Source: Calditrichia bacterium (GTDB lineage Bacteria; Calditrichota; Calditrichia; RBG-13-44-9; J075). Taken from it: a stretch of DNA of 64,000 nucleotides. The notes under the pieces were generated by a model, which worked only from the letters and a program-made list of their open reading frames with translations, was not told the origin of the DNA and did no database searches. The translations under genes and the position numbers were made by a program. The DNA lies in the NCBI GenBank assembly GCA_028284905.1, contig JANQQU010000030.1:186001-250000 (forward strand), in the 5' to 3' direction. Within the stretch, counting starts at the first letter, position 1. Every line of letters starts with the position of its first letter. This document shows positions 1 to 8,303 of this stretch, piece after piece.

Positions 1-752
1 TTCTCAAGGGTTTCATAATCGAATTTATACAAACCGAGGCCATATGTACCAATAAGCAGTGATTTTTCATCATAGGGATGGAGTAGAAAAGGGGATCTAT
101 GACTGCTGGCAAGATTACCGTTTGGTACCATTTTCAACGAATCACCGTCAAGATAGGAGAGGCCGTAGCCGCCATGCCGGAAGAACAGGCGATTCTTGAT
201 TTTAAACATATGGGTGACATAGGTGTTTGGTTTAATCGCATCCAGCTTTTGGTTGGCCCAACGGAAGATTACCTGTTCCGCCATAAAAAAAACGGTGTCA
301 CCTAAAGTTTTCGTAAACCAGAAATCGTAAAAATCTTTATGGGTAGAGTCGACCAGGTGTTTTAGAGAAGTAAACTTGAGATTACCAATGCTATCTGGAG
401 AATAATAACCAAAGTCTGACTGAAAGCCGCCGTAAATCAGGCCGTCTTCACCAATGACCAATGAGCGCATCAGTGGGGCATTCTCTTTCTCGTGGAGCCG
501 CCAATTTACCCCGTCATAAGTGAGCAATCCGTCATTGTTTGCAAAATAAACGATGCCGTTACTATCCTGATCGATACACCAGTTTTGAAAATTTCCTCCG
601 TATTCCTTCGGGGTAAAATTACGAATGAATGGTTCACCGGATTCCTGCCAGGCACTGAGGGGAATGTCATTATCCTGTGCACGAAGCTGCCCGGAATGCA
701 CTCCTGAGAGGAAGGCTAACACTAGAAAAATGTATAGAAATAAGCGCGGCAT
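1..752 (-). CDS. Two-component regulator-propeller sensor protein, N-terminal fragment
   Basis: The minus strand is open from an ATG at 752 to the left edge of the window (250 codons), so only the N-terminus is seen. It begins with a signal peptide (MPRLFLYIFLVLAFLSG, cleavage probably after LRAQ) followed by propeller-type repeats. These match the N-terminus of the hybrid kinase at 4134-8231 almost motif for motif: both have a phrase like LLTYDGVNWRL, then a GFQSDFGYYS-like and an FRW element. An AGGGA box precedes the ATG. By analogy this is the periplasmic sensing domain of a one-piece or classical histidine kinase, but the catalytic part lies outside the window, so a kinase function is inference. 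It could also be a sensor of another output type. Confidence 0.8.
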   Translation of the reverse strand, partial: MPRLFLYIFLVLAFLSGVHSGQLRAQDNDIPLSAWQESGEPFIRNFTPKEYGGNFQNWCIDQDSNGIVYFANNDGLLTYDGVNWRLHEKENAPLMRSLVIGEDGLIYGGFQSDFGYYSPDSIGNLKFTSLKHLVDSTHKDFYDFWFTKTLGDTVFFMAEQVIFRWANQKLDAIKPNTYVTHMFKIKNRLFFRHGGYGLSYLDGDSLKMVPNGNLASSHRSPFLLHPYDEKSLLIGTYGLGLYKFDYETLE

Positions 753-913
753 CCGATCCCTTTATTTTTAAAAAGATACGCCTTTTAAGCGTTTTTTCAA
801 AAAATAATATATTGGGAAACGGAAATGCTTTGGGGGAGTTCCGTCTGGAAACAGGAGGGATGATAGGTAAGCAAAAGAATATAAAATAATGTAAAAATGT
901 AGTGCCCTTTGTC

Positions 914-953
914 CTGTCATTGCCCCCAAGGGATCCCTACCGGGCGATGACAG
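914..953. repeat. Interspersed inverted repeat (TGTCATTGCCC type)
   Basis: CTGTCATTGCCC at 914-925 pairs with GGGCGATGACAG at 942-953 (11 of 12 Watson-Crick pairs plus one G-T). The loop contains a nested AGGGATCCCT palindrome. It resembles the TGTCATCGCGAGG element at 14308-14395 in its outer arms. Confidence 0.6.
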
Positions 954-996
954 CTTACAACAGAACTTGTTTAACGCTACTGAATATAGATTTTGC

Positions 997-1030
997 AACC
1001 AGATTCAACATCATAATGGCGAATCTGGTT
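997..1030 (-). terminator. Hairpin downstream of the BNR-repeat gene
   Basis: AACCAGATTC (997-1006) and GAATCTGGTT (1021-1030) form a perfect 10-bp stem with a 14-base loop, 34 bases past the stop of the minus-strand gene at 1064. There is no T-run after the stem on the minus strand, so it is at best a weak or factor-assisted terminator. Confidence 0.35.
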
Positions 1031-1063
1031 ACAAATGAAGTAATTGCAGCATTCGTTCCTGGT

Positions 1064-3190
1064 TTAACGCATCAACATCATCTTCCGGGTTTTAGTATAT
1101 TGATCGCCTAATTGCAGTCGATAAAAATATACACCACTGGCAACCGGTAGGCCAAATTGATTGGTTCCATTCCACACCGTCTGTTGACGCCCGCTGGAAA
1201 CCCGGCCGTTGAATAGTGTTTTGATTGCGCGTCCGGAAATATCATAGACGACCAATTTTCCGGTGATATTTTGCATTTCCTGTGGAATGTCGAAAACGAT
1301 CGTGGTCGATGGGTTAAAGGGATTGGGATAGTTTTGTTCGAGCGAAAGCGTTTCCGGGATATACTGCGGGGTAGGATCGGAAATACCTACGGCAGTACCG
1401 CTATATTTGATAATGTTACCATCCTGCCCAACCAGCCAGCCGTTATTGGTATCCCAAAAATACATGCTTTCGAAGGCCTCAACGGTACCGACGAAGTTTT
1501 GGTTCCATATACCGCCGCCTTGTGAGGCCTTCAATACAATACCGTCCGATCCTGTCGCCCAGCCATTTTCAGTATCGAGGAACTGGATTTTAAAGAGTGT
1601 TTCAGTCGTGCCGGTATTTTGTGCAGTCCAGTTGGCACCACCGTCCGTTGTATGTAGAACGGTGCCATTTGCGCCACAGACCCACCCGGTATTGGCATCG
1701 AGAAACCAGGCCCCGTAAAGCGGGCGGGTTGTGTTGCTGGTTTGTGTCGTCCAACTGTTGCCGCCGTCCGCTGTTTTCATGATTGTGCCACTGGCGCCAA
1801 CCATCCAGCCGGTGTTGTTATCCGGAAAGAAGACATCGTTGAAATAAGTATAAGTACCGGTGCTCAGATCTGTCCAGTTTTCGCCGCCATCGACAGTACG
1901 AACAATAGTGCCGGCTGCGCCGATCACCCAGCCATTATTGGGATCGCTAAAATGAGCGGCAACATAAAATGGCGTGCCGCCGGTTACTGTCTGTGAGGTC
2001 CAGGTATTTCCGCCGTCCTGAGTGCGATGGGCGTTCCCGTAACGCTCGATAATCCAGCCATTATTCGCATCGGTGAAGTGCATAGTGTAGACATCCTGGG
2101 AAACGGTATCGACAGCTGTCCAGCTAGCACCGCCATCATCGGTGTGAAGCACAACACCAAGCTGCCCGACCGCCCAACCGGTATTCGCATCAATGAAGAA
2201 AGCGTCATATAACCGCTCCCGGGTAACGATATTACTCTTTTCCGTCCAGGTTGTCCCGCCGTCATTGGTATAAAGTAAAACGCCATTACTACCGCTGATC
2301 CAACCGTTATTGGCATCGCTGAAGGAAATGGCATAATACCATTCCTGTGAGTCTAAACCTACATCGAGCCAGGTGTTGCCGCCATCGGATGTAGTCATTA
2401 TCAGCCCCTCAGAGCCGACGACGATTCCGTCATTTTCGTTAAAAAAGATAACATCATTCAGCAAACTGGTGCCAATGTTCGGTAGGTTGTTCCAGGTGCT
2501 GCCGCCATCAGTAGTGCCCATCACTGCTCCCTGGGAGCCGGTTGCCCAACCGTTGTTGCTATCCGTAAAGTAGATGCCCATAAAGGTGTTGGTAACACCA
2601 CTGGTTTGCGGTGTCCATGTCGCTCCGCCATCGGTTGTCGCAACGATAGCACCAAGATTCCCTGCTGCCCAGCCGTTATTCGTATCCAGGAAAAAGATCG
2701 CATTTATTGTGCTGTTGGTGCCGGTCGTTTGGACGGTCCAGTTTAACCCGCCATCGCTGGTCTTTGCCATACTACCACCGGTACCGCCAACCCACCCGGT
2801 TTGTGAATCCACAAAATAGAGTGATTCATAGGAGTTGAAGGTACCAGTACTGGTGTTATCCCAGGTCAGGCCTCCATCTGTCGTGCGGTAAATCCGGTCA
2901 CCATCACCGACCGTCCAGCCGAATAGATCGTCGACAAAATGAGTGCCATCGAAAGCAACTGATTGGGAACTCGCCATCGATGTCTGAATATCCCAGCTGG
3001 CGCCATTATCATTGCTGTGCATGATGGTGCTGGAACCACCAACGGCAATAACATTATTCGGACCGATGGCATGGACGTCTGTAAGGGTATTTCCCTGGGG
3101 AGACGGATTTTGCCATTCCCATCCACCGTGCAGGGAAGAAAATATAAAGAACAAAAACAGTGCTGATAATATAGTGACTTGATACTTCAT
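1064..3190 (-). CDS. Secreted Ycf48-like BNR-repeat beta-propeller protein with type IX sorting domain
   Basis: The product has 708 residues. It starts with a signal peptide (about residues 1-22), then about a dozen repeats of roughly 44 residues. Each carries a GWA(V/T)G turn and a TxDGGxxW BNR-type motif, as in Ycf48/HCF136 and sortilin-like propellers. A linker with a proline-rich stretch leads to QNYPNPFNPSTT and a C-terminal sorting domain ending RKMMLMR. GGAGG lies 9 bases before the ATG at 3190. The family fold is a beta-propeller; ligand and role are unknown, although the Ycf48 name comes from photosystem assembly, which has no meaning here. The sorting domain predicts export by T9SS to the cell surface or medium. 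The repeated coding DNA (period about 130 bp) should not be read as a non-coding repeat. Confidence 0.9.
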   Translation of the reverse strand: MKYQVTILSALFLFFIFSSLHGGWEWQNPSPQGNTLTDVHAIGPNNVIAVGGSSTIMHSNDNGASWDIQTSMASSQSVAFDGTHFVDDLFGWTVGDGDRIYRTTDGGLTWDNTSTGTFNSYESLYFVDSQTGWVGGTGGSMAKTSDGGLNWTVQTTGTNSTINAIFFLDTNNGWAAGNLGAIVATTDGGATWTPQTSGVTNTFMGIYFTDSNNGWATGSQGAVMGTTDGGSTWNNLPNIGTSLLNDVIFFNENDGIVVGSEGLIMTTSDGGNTWLDVGLDSQEWYYAISFSDANNGWISGSNGVLLYTNDGGTTWTEKSNIVTRERLYDAFFIDANTGWAVGQLGVVLHTDDGGASWTAVDTVSQDVYTMHFTDANNGWIIERYGNAHRTQDGGNTWTSQTVTGGTPFYVAAHFSDPNNGWVIGAAGTIVRTVDGGENWTDLSTGTYTYFNDVFFPDNNTGWMVGASGTIMKTADGGNSWTTQTSNTTRPLYGAWFLDANTGWVCGANGTVLHTTDGGANWTAQNTGTTETLFKIQFLDTENGWATGSDGIVLKASQGGGIWNQNFVGTVEAFESMYFWDTNNGWLVGQDGNIIKYSGTAVGISDPTPQYIPETLSLEQNYPNPFNPSTTIVFDIPQEMQNITGKLVVYDISGRAIKTLFNGRVSSGRQQTVWNGTNQFGLPVASGVYFYRLQLGDQYTKTRKMMLMR

Positions 3191-3349
3191 GGAAAGTCCT
3201 CCGCTGTTTGTAATGTTTACAAAAAGCTAGTGAAGAAGGACCATTCCGGGCTAACACTGGCTGGACAATTGTTGCCACTGGATGGACAAATTACAGAGCA
3301 ATTGTCTGGCGAGACACATGCGATAATATTTAAATGCGACAAGTTTTAC

Positions 3350-3378
3350 TTGACTTCATTCTACTGAAGAATTAAAAT
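3350..3378 (+). promoter_or_regulatory. Sigma-70-like promoter of the PIN/Phd toxin-antitoxin operon
   Basis: TTGACT at 3350-3355 and TAAAAT at 3373-3378 are separated by exactly 17 bases. Both hexamers match the sigma-70 consensus at 5 of 6 positions. The element sits just upstream of the palindromic operator and 29 bases before the toxin start codon. Confidence 0.65.
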
Positions 3379-3380
3379 TT

Positions 3381-3396
3381 ATGTACAATTGTACAT
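3381..3396. promoter_or_regulatory. Palindromic operator with two TGTACA cores
   Basis: ATGTACAATTGTACAT is a perfect 16-bp palindrome holding two copies of TGTACA (3382-3387 and 3390-3395). It starts 2 bases after the -10 hexamer, so a bound protein would cover the transcription start. TGTACA is the known recognition core of YefM-type antitoxins, and the antitoxin of this operon belongs to the Phd/YefM family. This strongly suggests autorepression by the antitoxin or the toxin-antitoxin complex; binding itself is inferred. Confidence 0.7.
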
Positions 3397-3406
3397 AGGG
3401 GGAACC

Positions 3407-3805
3407 ATGAAAGTAATTGTTGATACGTCTGTTGTTATTGCGGTTATTGTTAATGAACCGCATAAATTACAATTAATTGAAGCGACTAAAGGAGCTGAAT
3501 TGATTGCGCCTGCTTCGCTGCATTGGGAGATTGGAAATGCCTTTTCAGCTATGTTTAAGCGGAAACGAATAACATTGGAAACAGCACAGGCGGCGATTGC
3601 GGAATATAAAAAAATTCCGATTCAATTCGTTGAAGTGAAGTTGGAGACTACCCTGGAATTGGCAAAGCAATTGAATATCTATGCTTATGATGCATACTTT
3701 CTTAGCTGTGCAAAAAGATTTAATGCACCATTACTTTCATTAGATAAAAGTTTATTGGAAAAAGCCGAAAATATTGGAATTAAATTAAAAGAGGTAACGT
3801 TATGA
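3407..3805 (+). CDS. PIN-domain ribonuclease toxin (VapC-like)
   Basis: The product has 132 residues and is a complete PIN domain. The four acidic metal-binding positions are visible: Asp6 (VDTSV), Glu41 (HWEIGN), Asp95 (YAYDAYFLSCA) and Asp113 (LLSLDKSL). Such proteins are Mg-dependent endoribonucleases, usually cutting tRNA or rRNA. The start was set to the ATG at 3407, preceded by AGGGGG at 3397-3402; a TTG at 3389 in the same frame falls inside the operator palindrome and is unlikely. The stop overlaps the antitoxin start (ATGA), so the two are translationally coupled. The order is toxin first, the reverse of most vapBC operons, and the partner is Phd/YefM-like rather than VapB AbrB-like. 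The RNA target is unknown. Confidence 0.9.
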   Translation: MKVIVDTSVVIAVIVNEPHKLQLIEATKGAELIAPASLHWEIGNAFSAMFKRKRITLETAQAAIAEYKKIPIQFVEVKLETTLELAKQLNIYAYDAYFLSCAKRFNAPLLSLDKSLLEKAENIGIKLKEVTL

Positions 3806-4020
3806 CAACATACACTTATTCAGAAGCTCGACAGAACCTGGCAACTGTTCTGGAAAAAGCAAAGCAAGAAGGTGAAATCCTTATTAAGCGGAAAGATGGC
3901 AGCTATTTTGTAATACGACCGTTGATTGTTGATGAGTCACCGTTAAACGTCGAAGGAATCAATCTTGACATATCGTCTGAAGAAATTGTTGATGTTATGA
4001 GAGAAATCCGCGAACGTTAG
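3802..4020 (+). CDS. Phd/YefM-family antitoxin
   Basis: This 72-residue protein has the typical N-terminal DNA-binding and dimerisation segment (YSEARQNLATVLEKAKQEG), the short strand ILIKRKDGSYFVI, and a longer acidic C-terminal tail (residues about 48-72). In this family the tail is disordered until it wraps the toxin. The start overlaps the toxin stop by 4 bases. Its role is to neutralise the PIN toxin and, through the TGTACA palindrome upstream, probably to repress the operon. Family assignment is firm; the pairing is by context. Confidence 0.88.
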   Translation: MTTYTYSEARQNLATVLEKAKQEGEILIKRKDGSYFVIRPLIVDESPLNVEGINLDISSEEIVDVMREIRER

Positions 4021-4115
4021 CTTGACTATTCAGTCTGACTTATTTCTTGCAAAAGAGATTTGTAAAAAATTAGATTCTGATATTTCATATCTGTTTTCAA
4101 AAGAAAATTAATCTG

Positions 4116-4135
4116 AAAATTTCACCTGAAATTTT
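4116..4135. terminator. AT-rich hairpin between convergent genes
   Basis: AAAATTTCA and TGAAATTTT are perfect inverted copies separated by CC. They lie between the antitoxin stop (4020) and the convergent kinase stop (4134-4136), overlapping the latter. The position suits a bidirectional transcription end, but the stem is AT-rich and the loop small, so this is tentative. Confidence 0.35.
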
Positions 4136-7100
4136 AAAGTTTTGACTTCAAAAAAGCCGATGGCGTCTGCCCAAATTCCTTTTTAAAACAACGAGCGAAG
4201 TAGGAGAGGTTGTTGAAGCCTGCCTGGTAAGCAACTTCGGATACATTCCCGGCGTGTTGTTCTAGCAATTGCTTGGCACGGCGAAGGCGAATGGTACGGA
4301 TAAAATCTGCCGGGCGCTGACCGGTGAGGGCACGGATTTTTCGCTGCAAGTGGCGCTGACTCATATTGAGCGCTGCACTGAGCGCTTCCGGACCGAAAGT
4401 CTCGGATTCGATTTCTGCTTCAACCGTTTTCATCAAACCTTCGATGAATGCTTGCTCGGTGGAGGGCATTTCCACCGGGGACGGTTGAAGCAATCCTTCC
4501 TGGCGATAAATCTCGCGCAGCTTGCGGCGCTGCTCGATGAGGTTCTTTACCCGGGCTTTCAGTTCCCGGGAATTGAAGGGTTTGGTAAGATAATCATCCG
4601 CACCGCTTTCCAGGCCGCTGAGCTTGCTCTCTTCACCGGCTTTCGCCGTTAACAGTATTACCGGAATATGGCTAGTGTGGACGTCCTGCTTCAGTTTCGC
4701 ACAAAGCTGGTAGCCGTCCATCCCGGGCATCATCACATCGCTGATAATCAGGTCCGGCATGTCGGTCAGCGCCTGTTGAAAGCCGCTTTTCCCGTCCGCT
4801 GATTCAACGACCCGGAACTGCTCCTGCAAATGTTCACGAATATACCGGCGGACATCTCCATGATCTTCGACAAGGAGAATGATTGGTAAATCTTTTTTCT
4901 CCGTATCCGCTACGGGTGTAACAATATCATTGGTTTGCATTGCAATAAGCGGTGTTGAAAGTGGCTGCTTTTCGCCAGGCGTCTCCGCAATCTCTTCCGG
5001 AAGATAGGCCGACCCGGAAACAGGAATGTGGAGAATAAAGCGACTGCCTTTTCCCACAACGCTTTCCACAGAAATTTTACCATGATGTAATTCGACTAAC
5101 TCTTTGGTTAAAGCAAGACCAATCCCGGAGCCGGGACCTTCCCGGGTAGCGCCTCGTTCATCACGGGTTTGATAGAAGCGGTCGAAGATGAAGGGAAGAT
5201 CCTCAGGGGGGATGCCACGGCCAGTATCGTTGACGGTGATTTTAAGCCAGGGTAAAGTTTGGGAATTTGAAACTTCGAATTCGGAATTCGGAATTCGGAA
5301 TTCCGCATTCGAAGTTCTGCATTCAACATTAATCTTGCCGTTTTTGGGGGTAAATTTAAAAGCATTGGAAAGCAAGTTAACGATGATCGTTTCCAGTTTT
5401 TCTGAGTCGAAATAATATTCGGGAATATCTGTATTTGATAGGTTTTCTTCGAGTTTCAATGCAATCTGCTTTTGCTCGGCTAGAGAGGCGAAGGACATTA
5501 CGATCCCTTTCATAAACGCAGGGAGATCGCCCGGGGATACTTTCAATTTAAGCTTGCCAGCTTCCAGGCGGGAGAGATCCAGCAATTGATTGATCAGATG
5601 CAGCAGCCTTCGGGCATTGCGCTGTATCCTTTCCAAATCGGTCTTCCGGGAGGCGTCCTTAGCGCTTTCCAGCCAGTCTTCCAACGGTCCGATTATCATC
5701 GTGAGCGGCGTGCGGAATTCGTGACTAATGTTGGCGAAGAAACGGGATTTAACCCGATCCATTTCTTCCAGCTTCTCGGCCTGCTCCCGAATAGTCTGGG
5801 TGCGCTCTGCTACCAGGGATTCCAGGCGGCGATTTTTTCCCCGTAGCTGACGCACCCGCCACTGTACAATTGCGCTGATTAGCCCGATCGCCAGGAGAAA
5901 ATACAGTAAATAGGCCCAGGTGGTGCGATACCAGGGGGGGAGAATTGTGAAGGCAAAAACTGCCTCCTGCCCCAATTCACCATCACCGCTTTTCGCCTGC
6001 ACGCGAAATTGAAAATCGCCTGGCGGCAAACTGGTATAATCCCGGTGCGATTCCACCCGCCAGTCCGACCAGCCACGATCAAATCCTGCCAGTTGATAGC
6101 GATAGCGCAATGCTTCCGTTGCCTGGTAATCCGTAGCCGCGAATTGAAAGCGCAATGCGTTGGCGGAAAATGGTAATGCTGCAGCGGCATCGGGGGGAAC
6201 AGCACCACTGCCGCCGGCGAAGATGAGCGTATCCGCGCTTTCTACCCGCCGGATGAGCGTTTTTAGCGGCGCTGCCAGAGAGGTGCCTGCTTCCGGCTGG
6301 AAACGGAGGAGTCCTTCGGTACCACTTAGCCAGAGTGTGCCATCATCATCCGGATAAATATCGAGCAGCCCGCCGATTTCCTGCAGGCGAACCGGGGAGA
6401 GCGAAGCGAGTACTTGGGGGGATGCTCCAGCGGTACTAATCCGCCGACAAAACCGTTGCCGCTCGATCCTCCCGCTAATCCAGATCGTGCCGGATTGCCC
6501 TTCGGCAATACGATAGATGCGGGTTGTGCTATCCGCATAGATATCTCCCCAACTGCTGTCCGGAACAATCCGGTCGTCATTTGGCCGGTAACGATAAAGG
6601 CCATGGCGAGTGGCAAAGCGCATTTCTCCGGCAACATTGGCTAGGTGGATTGAGGTCAGTGGTCGTCCATCGAGGCTGTCGAAGCTGGTAACGGAAAGTG
6701 TGTCCGAAACTGCGGCAGTCAGGGGAACATTCGGCAATTTGAGGCGATGCAGCGCTTTCCGTCCCCCGACCCAAAGATTGCCGTGCGTATCTTCAGCGAT
6801 ACTTACAACATAATCAGAAAACTTCTTCAGTGAATATATTTGTAGAGGACGACCGGGCAGATTTTCAATAATGGATAATGTTCGGTAAGTGCCTTTGTAG
6901 AGCCAATCCGGGCGCTGTTGTGATGCGAGAATTTTAGTGACGCCTGGAGTGCCCGGCAATAGCTTCGCCTCACCAGCAGCAATCTCATAAACGCCACGAT
7001 GGCCGCCGGCTAAGAGGTGTTCACTCGAATTTGAAAGTGTGTGGGCGGTGCTGCCGATGCCCGGGAGGGTTTCGAACTGTGCTGGCTTTTCGATGCCCGG

Positions 7101-8231
7101 ATTTAAAGCAAATGCACCCATGCGGGTTGCGGCAAAGAGGTCGCCCCGGTAACGAAATACTGCGTTTACATTGCCTTCCAGGCCATTAGATGCGGCAAAG
7201 ATTGAATAGGGCGAAGGCGTTTCAACCCGGGCAAGGCCATCGGCCAATGCGAGCCAAAGGCCGTCCTGTGCATCCCGGTATATATAATTGATAGTGTTAT
7301 CCCGCAGTCCGGACTGGCGATCGATAATTTGCAACAGTGTGCTGCTACTGTCGATAATTGCCAGTCCCCGGCGATGGGTGGCAAGCGCATAACGGTCGCC
7401 AGGGAGTTGTAATGCCCGGAAGACCAGGCTGCTTTTCAGAAATTCATCGGCTGGACTGCTGAGCGGGCGAACGTTGTTCGCATCTATCTCGAACCATCCG
7501 TCGAAACGGGTCAGTATGCGGAATTTACCGGCTCCGGCAGGAAAGATACCGGCAATTCCTTTCTGGATGAAAAAATCGCCGACCCGGGGAAGTTTTAGCG
7601 AATCCCCAACAAGTTGTTTGAGACCAATTTTCCATTCGCGGACAAAAAAGTGCGTCCCGGAAGACATTGCAGTATGGAAGAGGGTTTTTGGTTTCCAGGC
7701 TTGCAGCGTCTTTCCATTCCAGCGAAAGAGCGCATAATAGGCACGAAAAAAAACATCATTCCCGATAGGAATACACTCACCGACGCTTTTGAAATCGCGC
7801 AAAGAATCCGGGACAAAATCCTTCAAAGATACAAACTGCAGCGCACCTTTTTCATCGTGGGAGAGATAGCCGAGATCGTTACTGCCCCCAACATAAATGG
7901 TGCCGTTTGCATTGCAGAGCGACCGCGCGGGCATATTTTCCGGAAGCTTGATCAATCGCCACTCTACACCATCATAAACGAGCACACCGGCACCATTTGC
8001 GACATAAATTAACCCGAGGGAATCCTGGGTAATTGATTGATTGACGGTGCCGGCGCGGTAATCGCGGGGGCGAAAATTTTGAATATGGGGAATGCCGTTC
8101 TCGGCCCAATTTGTGGCGAAATTTTCCTGAGAATAAGCGGGGACGGGGGATAGGAAAAGATAAATCAATGCAGCCAGCAGCAGGTGCGTTGGGAAAAGGT
8201 CGCTCCGAATGGTGGTCACGATGCTTTTCAT
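4134..8231 (-). CDS. One-piece hybrid two-component regulator: propeller sensor, histidine kinase, receiver, AraC-type DNA-binding domain
   Basis: The product has 1365 residues. Order: signal peptide (about 1-35), regulator-propeller repeats (about 36-700), a Y_Y_Y domain (about 730-800, YRYQLAGFDRGWSDW), one membrane helix (about 803-825), a coiled coil, HisKA with His837 in NISHEFRTPL, HATPase with NLLSNAFKFTP, DTGRGIP and GSGIGLAL, a receiver with phospho-acceptor Asp1165 (IISDVMMPGMDG) and the KPF lysine, and a C-terminal AraC HTH (about 1255-1362). This is the hybrid two-component (HTCS) layout known from Bacteroidota, where the periplasmic propeller binds a ligand (glycan fragments in Bacteroides) and the HTH controls nearby operons. 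Here the neighbours are secreted surface proteins rather than glycan-use genes, so the ligand is unknown. Oddly, residues of about 966-988 between HATPase motifs N and G1 are encoded by an interspersed DNA repeat (5265-5333). Confidence 0.95.
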   Translation of the reverse strand: MKSIVTTIRSDLFPTHLLLAALIYLFLSPVPAYSQENFATNWAENGIPHIQNFRPRDYRAGTVNQSITQDSLGLIYVANGAGVLVYDGVEWRLIKLPENMPARSLCNANGTIYVGGSNDLGYLSHDEKGALQFVSLKDFVPDSLRDFKSVGECIPIGNDVFFRAYYALFRWNGKTLQAWKPKTLFHTAMSSGTHFFVREWKIGLKQLVGDSLKLPRVGDFFIQKGIAGIFPAGAGKFRILTRFDGWFEIDANNVRPLSSPADEFLKSSLVFRALQLPGDRYALATHRRGLAIIDSSSTLLQIIDRQSGLRDNTINYIYRDAQDGLWLALADGLARVETPSPYSIFAASNGLEGNVNAVFRYRGDLFAATRMGAFALNPGIEKPAQFETLPGIGSTAHTLSNSSEHLLAGGHRGVYEIAAGEAKLLPGTPGVTKILASQQRPDWLYKGTYRTLSIIENLPGRPLQIYSLKKFSDYVVSIAEDTHGNLWVGGRKALHRLKLPNVPLTAAVSDTLSVTSFDSLDGRPLTSIHLANVAGEMRFATRHGLYRYRPNDDRIVPDSSWGDIYADSTTRIYRIAEGQSGTIWISGRIERQRFCRRISTAGASPQVLASLSPVRLQEIGGLLDIYPDDDGTLWLSGTEGLLRFQPEAGTSLAAPLKTLIRRVESADTLIFAGGSGAVPPDAAAALPFSANALRFQFAATDYQATEALRYRYQLAGFDRGWSDWRVESHRDYTSLPPGDFQFRVQAKSGDGELGQEAVFAFTILPPWYRTTWAYLLYFLLAIGLISAIVQWRVRQLRGKNRRLESLVAERTQTIREQAEKLEEMDRVKSRFFANISHEFRTPLTMIIGPLEDWLESAKDASRKTDLERIQRNARRLLHLINQLLDLSRLEAGKLKLKVSPGDLPAFMKGIVMSFASLAEQKQIALKLEENLSNTDIPEYYFDSEKLETIIVNLLSNAFKFTPKNGKINVECRTSNAEFRIPNSEFEVSNSQTLPWLKITVNDTGRGIPPEDLPFIFDRFYQTRDERGATREGPGSGIGLALTKELVELHHGKISVESVVGKGSRFILHIPVSGSAYLPEEIAETPGEKQPLSTPLIAMQTNDIVTPVADTEKKDLPIILLVEDHGDVRRYIREHLQEQFRVVESADGKSGFQQALTDMPDLIISDVMMPGMDGYQLCAKLKQDVHTSHIPVILLTAKAGEESKLSGLESGADDYLTKPFNSRELKARVKNLIEQRRKLREIYRQEGLLQPSPVEMPSTEQAFIEGLMKTVEAEIESETFGPEALSAALNMSQRHLQRKIRALTGQRPADFIRTIRLRRAKQLLEQHAGNVSEVAYQAGFNNLSYFARCFKKEFGQTPSAFLKSKL
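5265..5333. repeat. GGAATTC-type interspersed repeat lying in frame inside the hybrid kinase
   Basis: The plus strand reads a run of TCGGAAT units followed by TTCCGCATTCGAAG and TTCTGCATTCAAC, the same unit structure found in the spacers at 43727, 47394 and 49930. On the minus strand it translates in frame as CRTSNAEFRIPNSEFEVSNS within the kinase HATPase domain. The family member, its position and its frame are directly visible; insertion by a mobile repeat is inference. Confidence 0.75.
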
Positions 8232-8303
8232 TGGGACAAGTTATCGAGCAGAGGTGAAAAAGGCAATGGGAATTTGCCCATCAGCGTGAACTACTGTTGT
8301 TAT

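Larger units (their letters stand above)
753..1063. other. Spacer of 311 bases without a gene
   Basis: This lies between the start of the propeller sensor and the stop of the BNR-repeat gene. No credible reading frame is present. It contains an imperfect 12-bp inverted repeat at 914-953 and a perfect 10-bp inverted repeat at 997-1030, listed separately. The part nearest 752 should hold the promoter of the sensor gene, but I see no convincing hexamers. Confidence 0.6.

Noticed and set aside
1064-3190. Regular repeats of about 130 bases, CRISPR-like at first sight
   Set aside because: They are coding repeats for propeller blades (TxDGGxxW), with no identical direct repeats or unrelated spacers.
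3308-3323. Sigma-54-like GG/GC pair (TGGCGAGACACATGC)
   Set aside because: Only the GG and GC elements match, and a much better sigma-70 promoter lies just downstream.
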